Part shown: in pieces, positions 51,814 through 60,924 of the stretch | Position numbering within the stretch: the stretch's first letter is position 1 | Layout of the letters: each line of letters starts with the position of its first letter | NCBI GenBank assembly: GCA_963575745.1 | Contig: CAUYUJ010005047.1 | Span: 1 to 64,000 of the forward strand | From: Prorocentrum cordatum | Taxonomy: Eukaryota > Sar > Dinophyceae > Prorocentrales > Prorocentraceae | Length of the DNA: 64,000 nt | Direction: 5' to 3' | Position numbers and translations under genes: made by a program | Notes under the pieces: generated by a model | What the model saw: only the letters and a program-made list of their open reading frames with translations | Database searches by the model: none | What the model was told of the DNA's origin: nothing

Positions 51814-51906
51814 CCTCTCCGAGTGGTCCGACGACGTGTCTACGATGCCCTCGGCGATGTCAGCGTCGTCCGCAGGGATGTCACGCTCCATCGCGTTGTC
51901 CAACTC
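51814..51906 (-). CDS. Putative exon directly downstream of the MITE-intron
   Basis: 31 codons reading ELDNAMERDIPADDADIAEG then IVDTSSDHSER, acidic and fully open. It begins right after the CTCTAG that closes MITE A copy 3. In phase 0 it joins the upstream exon ending …REKLRTPPCSVL at 52095. Confidence 0.5.
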
Positions 51907-52094
51907 CTAGAGTTGGGGCACTGAGCAAGGAACCCTTTTGGTTCGGGAGGGGCTCGGTGTTCCTTGATTGTGTTCGCAGCTTGCCTCGGGTCTTCCTGAG
52001 GTTTTCCATGGGACATCGAAGTTCCACTTATGAGAAAAAGGGGCCTCGTTCCTTATTTAGGGTTCCTTAGGTCAACGCCCCGACTGTAGGTCAC
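51907..52094 (-). other. Putative 188-bp intron made of MITE A
   Basis: On the minus strand it starts G|GTGACCTA and ends CTCTAG|GAG. All but the first eight and last three bases are MITE A (51910-52086). Removing it fuses two open phase-0 reading frames. Confidence 0.6.
51910..52086 (+). mobile_element. Tc1/mariner-like MITE A, copy 3
   Basis: 177 bp. The left end has drifted (GAGTTGGGGC for CAGTCGGGGC), the right end GCCCCGACTG is intact, and TA is on both sides. Unlike copies 1 and 2 it has no long flanking direct repeat. Confidence 0.85.
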
Positions 52095-52290
52095 CAGTAC
52101 CGAGCATGGCGGCGTCCTCAGCTTCTCACGCGAATCGCGCGCAAGTTGGCGCCTCGCGATGTTGGCCGCCGCTGGCGCTAGCACCGGTTTCAGCAGGTGG
52201 CCCTTCTCCGGCGGAGAGCAGCCGCGCAGACATCGGTGGTGCTGCTGGGCCCACCCTGGTGCTGCTCGGCGCGCTTGCAGGAATGGGCGC
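52095..52290 (-). CDS. Putative exon directly upstream of the MITE-intron
   Basis: Minus-strand frame reading …GHLLKPVLAPAAANIARRQL then ARDSREKLRTPPCSVL, ending in CTG at 52095 before GTGACC. Without splicing the frame stops inside the MITE. The 5' border of this exon is not defined. Confidence 0.45.
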
Positions 52291-52324
52291 ATCGGATCCC
52301 AGTCGCAGGCCTAGAGATTGACAC

Positions 52325-52415
52325 CAACACCAATTTCGGGGGTGTGCCTCCGCCGGGGGAAGAAGCTCCCGATCTCGGTGATGGTGGTAATATTCTGGCT
52401 TCCAAGGTGGCCGAA
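52325..52415 (-). repeat. Dispersed repeat shared with 33131-33225
   Basis: Shares GGTGTGC(C/T)TCC(G/A)CC(G/C)…GATCTCGGTGATGGTGG and CTTCC(A/G)(A/G)GGTGGCCG. It probably lies in intron sequence of the minus-strand gene. Confidence 0.55.
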
Positions 52416-52744
52416 CTATTGCCACCAACACCGAACATCTAGGCCTCCGACCCAGGCCTCCGACCCAGGCCTCGTCCAGGCCATCATCCCACGCGGGCGC
52501 TGCTGCAGCTGGGCCGATACCGTCTGGGACAGCAGCAGGCAAGCCGTCGGACTTGGGCGGAGGCGCGGTAGCCGTAGCCAACCATGGAGGCCGGCACAGC
52601 GGACGCAGGCACGGGCTCGACCGTGCGGCGGAGGCGCCCGAGCCCATGGCAGTCACCCTGCAGAGTTGCAGTTTGCGGGCCTCCTCACGAGAAAGCTGGC
52701 GCAGGCCACTGAGGAGGGCCTGGCCAGTCTCATGAGAAACAACA
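52416..52744 (-). other. Continuation of the minus-strand gene region
   Basis: Minus strand 52640-52720 reads GLRQLSREEARKLQLCRVTA, exon-like and in a different frame from the membrane exon before it. 52440-52640 is Pro/Ala-rich and of uncertain status. Confidence 0.3.
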
Positions 52745-52961
52745 TCTTGCCATTGAAGACGATCTGGGAGATCCCGAGCGTCGACACCACAGTCATGATC
52801 ACTATCATAAGCGATGCAAAAGAATACGGGTCCGTTGCCATGGATGGCACGCATGAGCGAGTTCCAACCACCGCGAGGGCGGCGGTGAACCCATCGATGA
52901 TAGAGCCGATGAGGGAACACACGAACAATTGATAGCGACGCGCCGACTCCAACCAAAGATC
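52745..52961 (-). CDS. Putative membrane-protein exon
   Basis: Reads DLWLESARRYQLFVCSLIGS, then IIDGFTAALAVVGTR, then SLMIVIMTVVSTLGISQIVF and NGKM: two good hydrophobic segments separated by a short loop. No family is recognised. It joins the preceding exon in frame if the 31 bases 52962-52992 (GTACTC…AAGAG) are removed; otherwise the two are frameshifted. Confidence 0.4.
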
Positions 52962-52992
52962 CTCTTGCCCGTGGCGGGAAATCGGTGAGTAC

Positions 52993-53218
52993 TTTCTGCT
53001 GAGACCCCTCGACGATCTGGTACGCGTGCTCTGCGAGGGCGCCGTATGGGTCGAAGAGTTTCTCCTCCTGCTCCTTCAGCTTCTTGGTGCCGTCTGCGAG
53101 CTCGAAGGTGCTCACGCCTTGCTTCTCCTCTGCGCCCTTGAGGCCCTGCTCGCCGTCCACGTTGACGCCGCACCGGCCTCGGCCACGGCCCTCGGCGTGC
53201 CGGCGCTGCCCGCGAGCC
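52993..53218 (-). CDS. Putative charged exon preceding the membrane exon
   Basis: Reads VNVDGEQGLKGAEEKQGVST, FELADGTKKLKEQEEKLFDP then YGALAEHAYQIVEGSQQK, strongly protein-like and probably helical. The upstream part (to 53218) is Ala/Arg-rich and abuts the left end of MITE E copy 3. Confidence 0.45.
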
Positions 53219-53224
53219 CGCAGA

Positions 53225-53600
53225 TTTGGACGCCCGAAATTTGCCAGCCTGGTGCGTATCCCTATCCCTATGCTGGGCACCTCCTCATCACGATGCCAAT
53301 CTTAGGGACTCCCTTATTGTTTGAGGGCGGATCCCTGAGATTGTCATCGCCTTTTGGCGTGTCAACCTCAGGGATAGGGATACGTTCGAGGCTGGTAAGA
53401 AATGGGCACGGAAAGAATGGGCGCGATGCCCACCAGCAGTTCTTGTTCGTTTTGAGCAGGATTCGCTGTCCACGCCGCCGCGGCCCGTGTCCATTCGAGA
53501 CGGGAGGCCGCCCGCCCAACAGCGGCCGTTGTTGATCTGGGACAACATGTGTTGCTGGGCATTGTACCCATTCTTTCCGTACCCATTTCATGCGTCCAAA
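53225..53600 (+). mobile_element. MITE E, copy 3, interrupted by MITE I
   Basis: Outer ends TTTGGACGCCCGAAAT (53225) and ATTTCATGCGTCCAAA (53600). With MITE I removed, the 34-bp inverted ends match at 31 of 34. Internal GATTCGCTGTCCACGCCGCC is as in copy 1. Confidence 0.87.
53241..53398 (+). mobile_element. MITE I, inserted in MITE E with GAAAT target duplication
   Basis: 158 bp. Ends TTGCCAGCCTGGTGCGTATC and, reverse complement of the right end, TTACCAGCCTCGAACGTATC, both followed by CCTATCCCT. GAAAT lies immediately on both sides (53236-53240 and 53399-53403). A decayed copy is at 31425-31545. Confidence 0.87.
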
Positions 53601-53601
53601 T

Positions 53602-54140
53602 GAGAACGGAGTGAAGACGTGGCCTCAATGAGGGTCCCGTCCTCGCGCCGGGGAGGGTCACTTTGGGGCGGTGTGGCTCGATACGCCTGCAGGCACGCGC
53701 AGCGCGAGCCCCCCGCGCGCCGGCCCGGCGCGCCGCCGCGGCGGCGCAGGGCCCAGGGAGGGGCCTTTGTGCCGCCAGTGCGGCCTCGGCAGCCAGCGTG
53801 GCGCCACCCGTCGCCCTTGCCCTCCTTCTGTGTCCCGACGGAGGAGGAGGAGGAGGAGGAGGAGGAGGAGGAGGAGGAGGAGGAGGAGGCCCCGGCTTTC
53901 GCCGTTCGCTCGTCGCTCTGTGCGCTGCGATGCTCGGCCTGTGCGCGCTCGGTGCTCGTCGTCGGTGCGTGCGCGGCACACGTCTGAGAACGCAGTTCGT
54001 GGCGTCCGCGCGCGGGCGCCGCGGGCGCCGCGGGGCTTCGCGGATAGACCGCGTGTGGCCCGCAGCGGGGGGAGGAGGAGGGGGAGGAGGAGGAGGAGGA
54101 GGAGGAGGAGGAGGAGGAGGAGGAGGAGGAGGAGGAGCAC
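53602..54140. repeat. GAGAACGGAG repeat, GGA arrays and Ala/Arg-rich GC sequence
   Basis: 53602-53694 matches 42211-42304. (GGA)n at 53838-53890 and 54068-54137. Between them lies very GC-rich sequence that may be intron of the minus-strand gene. Confidence 0.7.
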
Positions 54141-54332
54141 CTGCGTCACCTGGGAGATGAGCGGCCCTGAGCTGGAGGCCGCTGCCTTCATCTCAGGCGC
54201 CGCTGTCCACAGCGCGCCGATGGCGGGGGCGAGCCAGCAGAGCCAGAACGCCGGCACCTCCACCACCGGCGCCGCCCAGCTCGCTGCGCCACATGCACAC
54301 CATCCGCCGCCACCCGGCAGGTTACACTCCAT
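54141..54332 (-). CDS. First exon of a spliced-leader-tagged gene
   Basis: ATG at 54332, 93 bases after the spliced-leader relic. 64 codons start MECNLPGGGGWCACGAAS and include the hydrophobic AFWLCWLAPAIGALW, ending …SGPLISQVTQ at CAG|GTGCTC, a plausible donor just before a (TCC)n tract on the coding strand. No family is recognised. It may be a membrane-anchored N-terminus. It could be exon 1 of the gene continuing at 53.2 kb, since strand and spacing fit. Confidence 0.5.
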
Positions 54333-54425
54333 GCCCTTAACGTCGCCGTTGGACTTGCACCAACGGGACGCATCGAAGTACGCTGGTGCAAATTCGGGCT
54401 CCCCTGGACGCCCGAACCGAAACGG

Positions 54426-54446
54426 CTTGAGCCAAAATGGCTACAG
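54426..54446 (-). other. Spliced-leader relic
   Basis: Minus strand CTGTAGCCATTTTGGCTCAAG, matching the dinoflagellate spliced leader (D)CCGTAGCCATTTTGGCTCAAG at 20 of 21 bases. The leader is normally added in trans to mRNA and is not encoded at genes. A genomic copy marks integration of reverse-transcribed mRNA. It is not an SL RNA gene: no donor GT and snRNA-like part follows the AAG. Confidence 0.85.
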
Positions 54447-55740
54447 AAGGGGAGGACGAGGAGGAAGAGGAGGAAGAGGAGGAAGGAGGCAGGAGGAGGC
54501 AACAGTAGGAGGAGGAGGAAGAGGAGGAGGAGGAGGAGGAGGAGGAAGGAGGAAGGGGGGAGGAGGGAGCAGCAGGAGGGCGAGGATAAGAAGGAGGAGG
54601 AGAAGGAGGAGGAGGAGGAGGAGCAGGAAGAGGAGGAGGAGGATGAGGAGGGTGAGGGGCCCGATTGACGTGGCCGGGCCCTTGCTCTGCCCCGTCCGAT
54701 GTGTGCCGCCGTCGCGCGCATCGCCAGCCGAGTCTCTTCTCTCCTCACCTCGCCCATCGTCTTGCTCCTGGTCCTCCTGCTCATCCTGCTGCTCCTCCTC
54801 CTCATCCTCCTCCTCCTCCTCCTTCTCCTCGGCGCTCCCCTGCACCCGTCACGCGGTGCTCACTCCCCCTGCCTTTCCCGCCCTTCAGCATCGATGTGCT
54901 CTTAATTGCCTTCCCCGTCCTGCTTCACAGCCTCATGGTAATGCTTGCCGGTCTCGCTGTGGTGAAGTTCTGGGCCAGTGGTTTGTGTGCATCCTTTGGA
55001 TGTCGTCCGCGCGATGGAGAGGGACCGAGGGGCCGCGGGGTAGATGGTGTGCGGGAGGGGGGGAAAAAGCTACGGGGCGCCAGGTTGACCCATCAAACTC
55101 CGAAGAAACTATAGAGGCAATATCGCCTGTACAGCTCCACAGCCTGTGCTCGGGAGGCGATGGATGTTGATACACTCAGACTTCCGAGGCTCACAGGCTC
55201 ACATGTTGTCATACCCACCGCATCTTGCCGTCCTGGGGGATCGGTTCCCTGGGCGGCGGATGAATGTAGGTTCCAGACTCGGATCCCCCCCCTCTCTGTC
55301 CTCCCCGGCCCTTCCCCCGCCTTCTCCAGCTCCTCGGGCCCCGCCCAGCGCTCTCGAGCCCGAGCGTTCCCTCGTCCCTCCGCCTTCGCCGCTGAGGCCC
55401 TCCCTCCACCCCCCCCGCGCTCGGTGCGCCCCCCTCGGCTCAGACCTCGGCCAGCTGCGCGCCCCCCCCTCCGGCCCCGGCCGCACCGCATGGGGGGGGC
55501 GCGCGCGCGCGTGCGCCCGCCTCGGGCCGCGGGGGGAGGCAAGGCAGGGCTCGCCAGGAGGCGCGCGGGCCACTCTGTGCTCCATGGGCCTCGGGGCCGC
55601 CCAGGAGCTGCCGAGGAGGAACAGCTGGCCCCAGGGGAGGCCCCCGGGGGCCAGGACCGGTGTCGCTCGGTTGGCCTGGCCTTCCTGCCGAGCAACTGGG
55701 GGGGGGGGACATGGTGGGGACGAGAGGGGCACAGGATGTC
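54447..55740. repeat. GGA/GGAAGA tract and GC-rich spacer
   Basis: 54447-54655 is degenerate (GGA)n and 54775-54832 is TCC-rich. 54870-55010 plus has an open hydrophobic stretch (SIDVLLIAFPVLLHSLMVML) that I cannot support as an exon. The remainder is GC-rich. Confidence 0.5.
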
Positions 55741-56004
55741 GCTGAGGAGGATGATGATGATGATGAGGAGGAGGAGGAGGAGGAGGAGGAGGAGGAGGAG
55801 GAGAATCAGGAGGAGAATGAGAAGTGGAATGAGGAGGACAGCAGGGAGGACGAGTCCCAGGTGGTGCAGCGGGGCGTCCGCGAGAAGCGAGATTATGAGA
55901 AGGGTGGGGAAGGGGCGGCGGGGGATCACGAGGAGTGCGAGGAAGAGGAGGAATGATGATGAGGAAGCGAGGCGGGAGACGACGAGGAGGGGAAGCATCA
56001 CGTA
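55741..56004. repeat. GGA/GAT-rich tract
   Basis: (GAT)n then (GGA)n at 55747-55805 followed by purine-rich sequence. Acidic or Ser/Leu frames are compositional. Confidence 0.75.
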
Positions 56005-57060
56005 GCGTAGCTTAGGTCCCCGTGCTTGCATCAGGGATCCTACGCCTGGCTGGCTTGGCCTGACACGTCTGCAGACGAGACCCTCTCCTCCCAAGCGATG
56101 TGGGCCTCTCAGCCCAGGCCCGCTCCGCAAGCGTGAGGCGCCTTCTCACTGCTACTCAGCCACGCCCTGACGTGCTGCCCAGTTTCACCAGCGCCAGGCC
56201 GGGTGCGCCCCGCGCGCCGCGACCGGCGGCGCCGCCCGCGGCGCCGCGCCCGGCGCGCGCGGGGGCTGCCATGGCGGCGGGCCTCACGGGGGACGACGAG
56301 GTCGTCTCGGAGGAGCCACCGGGGGCCACGGCCAGGCAGGCCCTCGGAGGAGGAGGAGCAGGTGCCCACGCCGCGAGCTGCCCTCCGCCCCGCTTCCCCC
56401 GTGTGGGCCTCCTGGGAGGCCCACGTCGCCACGGCAGGCTTCGCCGCGAAGTCTTGGTCGGGACGCACCAACGCAAACATCTGGGGAGTGGTGGCCTCGG
56501 TACCTTGTGGTCCGCCCACGGCCAGGCACACGCCCAGGCACGGGACCCAGTCATGATGCTACAGGGGGGGATGCTCAAGAAGGAGGGCACGGCGTGTCTC
56601 GGCCTGTCTCGGCCACAAGCAGGCTCCACGGCAGAAGTCTCAGGACCGGTCGGGAAACCCGAGCCCCTCCTGAGGCCAAAGCAGTCCTTCTATCGGCGCT
56701 GTGACTGCAAGTTGCCCCAGAGCGTTCCCCAACGCTCTGGAACGGCGGCGGCGCCCGATGCAGCCTCCAGCACCGCCGGATCTCAGAGGTCCCCGAGGTG
56801 TCCCGATCCGATGTTGTCCCACCTTTGGCTTCGTGTTGCACGAGCCAGACAGGCTCGTGGAACCTGGTATCGCAGGCGAAGGGGCTTGAGATGGAGCGGA
56901 ACGCGATCCCGCAGGGTTGCTTACGATTTGGATCGGCTCGGCAGTGCTGTGCTGAACGGCTCGCGGGGGCGGGGCTTCGGCACTTCGTGCCACCGGGGCA
57001 CGGCGGCGGATCACCGCCCGAACGCTCGCCCCGGATGCTTTCTCTGGCCCCGACCGGGTC
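56005..57060. other. GC-rich, one diverged repeat, no gene
   Basis: 56005-56130 is a diverged copy of the repeat at 42780-42930. Beyond it open frames exist on both strands but nothing is recognisable. Confidence 0.35.
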
Positions 57061-57250
57061 CAGAGGAGGAGGAGGAGGAGGAGGAGGAGGAGGAGGAGGA
57101 GGAGGAGGAGGAGGAGGAGGAGGGGAAGGGGAGGGGAGGAGGAGGAGGGAGGAGGAGGGAGGAGGAGGAGGAGGAGGAGGAGGAGGAGGAGGAGGAGGAG
57201 GAGGAGGAGGAGGAGGAGGAGAAGGAGGAGGAGGAGGAGGAGGAGGAGGG
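57061..57250. repeat. GGA array
   Basis: Nearly pure (GGA)n with two GGGGA interruptions. Confidence 0.97.
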
Positions 57251-57974
57251 CCTCTTCTGATGTTCGGGGTCAGGGCCAGATTCCTGAGTCGTGGGCCACC
57301 CTCCTCCTCTCGGCGCTTCGCAGGAACCTGCACCCTGGTTACTCGGGCCCGTCTCGCGCGAGTCGAGACCTCGCTCGTGCCCGAGCTGTGTCGGCCGTCG
57401 GTGGCAGCTATTGCTGCCCTCAGGGAGCGAAGCCCGACACCCTCCCCGCCTTTGGTGGCGCCCCTTTCTGCCCCTTTGAGGGCTGAGGCGGCGGGGAGGG
57501 GTCCCTAGCGGGAACCTCGGGGTGGCGGGCCCTTTCTCACCTCCCCTCCCCTCCTCGCTCCCACGCCCCACGCACGCTGTGTTTCGCAGAACGTCAAACA
57601 ACAACGAGCGAGGGGGGGAAGTGAGAAGGAGAAGGCCTCCTCAGCAGGCGGCGGGGCTTCTCAGAAGGCCTCTGGCCTCCTGAGAGCTCTGCTGTGGCTT
57701 CGGGGAAGGCTGGGACAACTTCTCAGAAGACCCGGGGACTTCCAAGCCTTCTGTGGACGGCCCGCCCCTTCTCGGTTCCCCCCTCGCACGCCGCCGATCC
57801 TCCCCGCCCCTCGACCGCTCGCCCGGGCGACGATGGTCACGGGCATCTGTCTGCCCCGGCTGGCGCTGTCCGCAAGCAGCAACAGGTTCGTGGCAACACC
57901 ACATTCAAGCAGTGGCGAAGCGTCCCGGCTTGCCTATAGGCCTACCAGACATTTGTTCTAACCTTTTGTGGGTT
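57251..57974. other. Gene-free stretch
   Basis: GC-rich. 57640-57760 has AGGCCTTCTCAGAAG-type repeats like those at 24475-24600. Confidence 0.4.
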
Positions 57975-58094
57975 CCACGAAGTGTTATTAGCACACTTTT
58001 GGCTGGGACTGTCCTGTTTTATCACATCGGGTTTATGTTCTAAGAACATTGTTTTGCTTTTAGAACATTTTTGGGCTCTAAGCACACTTCGTGG
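57975..58094. mobile_element. Possible small MITE, AT-rich
   Basis: 120 bp with perfect 11-bp inverted ends CCACGAAGTGT / ACACTTCGTGG, much AT-richer than its surroundings, with an inner GTTCTAAGAAC palindrome. Single copy seen. Confidence 0.5.
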
Positions 58095-59384
58095 TAGGAC
58101 TATAATAGGAATGCCCTGCTCAACACATGAGCCTCGCGCTTGGTCAGGGGAAGGGAGAGCCAAAAGTGGGGTCATGCTTGGCCTTCCCCGGCGCTCCCGT
58201 GGGGCGGGGCCTCGGGCTCTGACAGTCGGGGGCGGAAAAGAGGGGGGTGATGACTAGGGGGGGGTTATGGCCATGATATTTCCCCGGATGTCATGGCGCG
58301 TCTTCTTATTTCGTTACGTCCCTCGCCCCCCCGCTGGGCCGCGCACGTGCCGCTGGTCATGATTTGCACCCCTCCCTCTTGGACACCCCCCTCTTGGCCG
58401 CTCCCGAGACAGCGCGCGTCGAGCGAGGAACGAGAGCGCGCCCCTGGCGCCCGAGCCTGGGGGGCACGCGAAGTCAGGCCAGGGAGGCGGGACTTCGCCC
58501 GTTCGTCGCTGCTCCCGAGATGGTCAGGGTCAAGTCCTCACAGGGCTCAGAAGGGCAGCGGGGGGAGTCCCTGAAAGCGACGGAAGATCACGGCTGGAGG
58601 ATGCATGAAGGCAAGGGGGGGGCTCTCAGAGGGCCCAGAACGGGGAGCCCAAAACGGTCAGGGAAATGTGTGAATTCTTCGGGTCTTTCACGGGCTCGAT
58701 GCATTTAGCGGGCAACGGCCTCCCGTGTCTCTTCCGAAGTGTGCAGGGCTGAATGCTCTAAGGCCATCGGCCCTAGCCCAATTTATATTCGATGTCGATT
58801 GTTTTTGCTCCGCGGTCTGTTTGGGTTGTCCCATCCGTTTCCGTCAAGTCGGCACGGTTTCATGGGTAATTCTCCAATCTGACGTTTTTGCGCATGTTGT
58901 TATTGCAGAACATGTATTTGTTTATATATTTATGTCTATATACATATATATAGAGAGAACAACACATACATACAGAGAAAGAGAGATGGTATGTTTTCCC
59001 GCTGAGAGGATCTCTTCCTGCGTAACTGATTACACTCTGCACATCCCACAACGTAGTGTCAATGAACATTACATTTGCACAAAGCGGCTGGACGTGTCCA
59101 CACATGTAGAGACATGCGTGCACATAGAGACATGTGCGACACCGACGTTTCTCGCCGCTTCCGCGTATGTTCGTACATGTGTGTTCTCTAGGGGCATGAG
59201 CTTTTATACGACGAGGTGCGGAATGGGATCCGTGCGTACCAGGGGTGATTTTGTGAAGGCACCAGAGTCAGGATAAGATGCGATTTCTTTCAGGGCGCCC
59301 CCAGCAACTCGTCGAATGGACGATACGCATACGCTCTCCTGAGCTCTGTGAGTCCCTGGCGGGTCTGGTGTTTGACTTGGGTAC
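58095..59384. other. Gene-free stretch
   Basis: GC-rich to 58700, then AT-richer with TATATA and AGAGAGA runs (58920-58990). No exon is supported. Confidence 0.35.
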
Positions 59385-59575
59385 AGTCAGAGCTGGAAGC
59401 AGGTCCACGTTTGGTTCAGGAAGGAGGAGGAGGAGGAGGAGGAGGAGGAGGAGGAGGAGGAGGGGGAGGAGGAAGAGGAGGAGGAGGAGGAGGAGGAGGA
59501 GGGGGAGGAGGAGGAGGAGGAGGAAGAGGAGGAGGAGTCAGGGCTGGAACCAGGTCCACTCTTGGTTCAGGAAGG
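59385..59575 (+). repeat. GGA array bracketed by 40-bp direct repeats
   Basis: AGTCAG(A/G)GCTGGAA(G/C)CAGG and on through TTGGTTCAGGAAGG at 59385-59424 and 59536-59575 (36 of 40). Between them (GGA)n with GGGGGA and GGAAGA interruptions. Confidence 0.88.
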
Positions 59576-60123
59576 GCTCTGATCTTCAGCTCGTTCCTCA
59601 GGCGTCAGGTCGGGGAAGCCGTGCGCGGCCGGGGCTCGCCGTGGCCAGGAAAAGCCCCTCGGCATCGCTCGGACGTGTGCACTTGTTTCCTTTCGGCGAG
59701 GACCCTCGAGGAGCAGCCTCAATTCGCAGGCGATGTTTCTCCCCCAATCCCCGAGTTTCGCCCAAAAAGTTTGGCCGCTCAGAAAAATGGAAAAACCCTG
59801 GGATACACCCCAAGGGGGCTATTCGGACGCACCCCTATCGAGGATGGGCACCCCCCCATCGTATATCCCAGGGTTGGGCCCCAAATTTCTGGTCCATTCG
59901 GAAACCCCACGAAGCCTGGGATAGGGGTCGACGTATCCCTTGTTACCAATCATTTGGCGGAAAAACACGCACGACACCGAAAAAACACAGGGAATGGACG
60001 CCCGAGCGGTGGCCAGAAGCGCCCCTTCATTCCTCATCCGGCGTTCCTCCTCTCATGGCACAGTGACAGAACTGTACGGGCACATGTCGCCACGAAGGAA
60101 GCGGGCCCTGCGGAAAACGAGTA
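59576..60123. other. Gene-free stretch
   Basis: Contains GGATACACCCC/GGGG…TATCCC words in inverted positions (59798 and 59857) but no clear element. No gene. Confidence 0.35.
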
Positions 60124-60299
60124 CAGTCGGGGCGCTGCAGAAGGAACCCTTTTCGTTGGGGAGGGGCTCGGTGTTCCTTAGTTGTTTTGCAGTTCGCCTT
60201 TGGTTTTGCTTAGGGTTTCGATGGGACATCGAAGTTTAACTAATGGGAAAAAGGGGCCTCGTTCCTTAATTAGGGTTCCTTAGGCCAACGCCCCGACTG
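60124..60299 (+). mobile_element. Tc1/mariner-like MITE A, copy 4
   Basis: 176 bp, perfect ends CAGTCGGGGCG / CGCCCCGACTG, TA on both sides. No long flanking direct repeat and no TAG at its right end, so it lacks the acceptor-like border of the other copies. Confidence 0.88.
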
Positions 60300-60469
60300 T
60301 ATTGGACCCCTGGGCTTTTCCCGCAGGACCAGTTTGTTCATCTTGGTTGGTTGTTTGATTGTTCTCGACGTTCCAGGACACCCTCTCCAGGAACTGCTCA
60401 CTTCATGCTGCAGAACATGCAGCTTGATTCGTCTCTGGTCTCTCCGGCGGTCGCTGCCTCCACCGCTAC

Positions 60470-60612
60470 GTTCAGGAGGGGAAAAAACACACAGACACAA
60501 TGAATCCTCGATTCCCCAGGAAATGGGAAAATATGGGAAGTGGGGGGGAAGACAGAAACCCACAACATATCGGAAACTATAGGGAATATTTTTATGTGTG
60601 TGTATTTCCCCA
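60470..60612 (+). repeat. AT-richer dispersed repeat, copy 5
   Basis: AAACACACAGACACAATGAA … AAATGGGAAAATATGGGAAG … CTATAGGGAATATTTTTATG. Confidence 0.75.
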
Positions 60613-60689
60613 CATGCTTCGTGGGGTTCTGGTTTTCTTCCCTGCCGCGCCGCACCCGCGACACTCACACACACACACACCTCACTCTT

Positions 60690-60915
60690 CGTACAGCACA
60701 GCACAGCACAGCACAGCACAGCACAGCACAGCACAGCACAGCACAGCTCAGCTCAGCTCAGCACAGCACACAGCTCAGCTCAGCTCAGCACACAGCACAG
60801 CGCAGCACAGCACAGCACAGCTCAGCTCAGCTCAGCACAGCACAGCTCGGCTCAGCACAGCTCAGCACAGCCAAGCACGGCCCAGCACAGCACAGCACAG
60901 CTCGGCTCAGCTCAG
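60690..60915 (+). repeat. (CAGCA)n pentanucleotide array
   Basis: About 45 units of CAGCA/CAGCT/CGGCT. Confidence 0.95.
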
Positions 60916-60924
60916 CTTGACACG

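Noticed and set aside
54426-54446. Functional SL RNA gene
   Set aside because: The leader is not followed by a GT donor and an Sm-type snRNA body; a reading frame follows instead.
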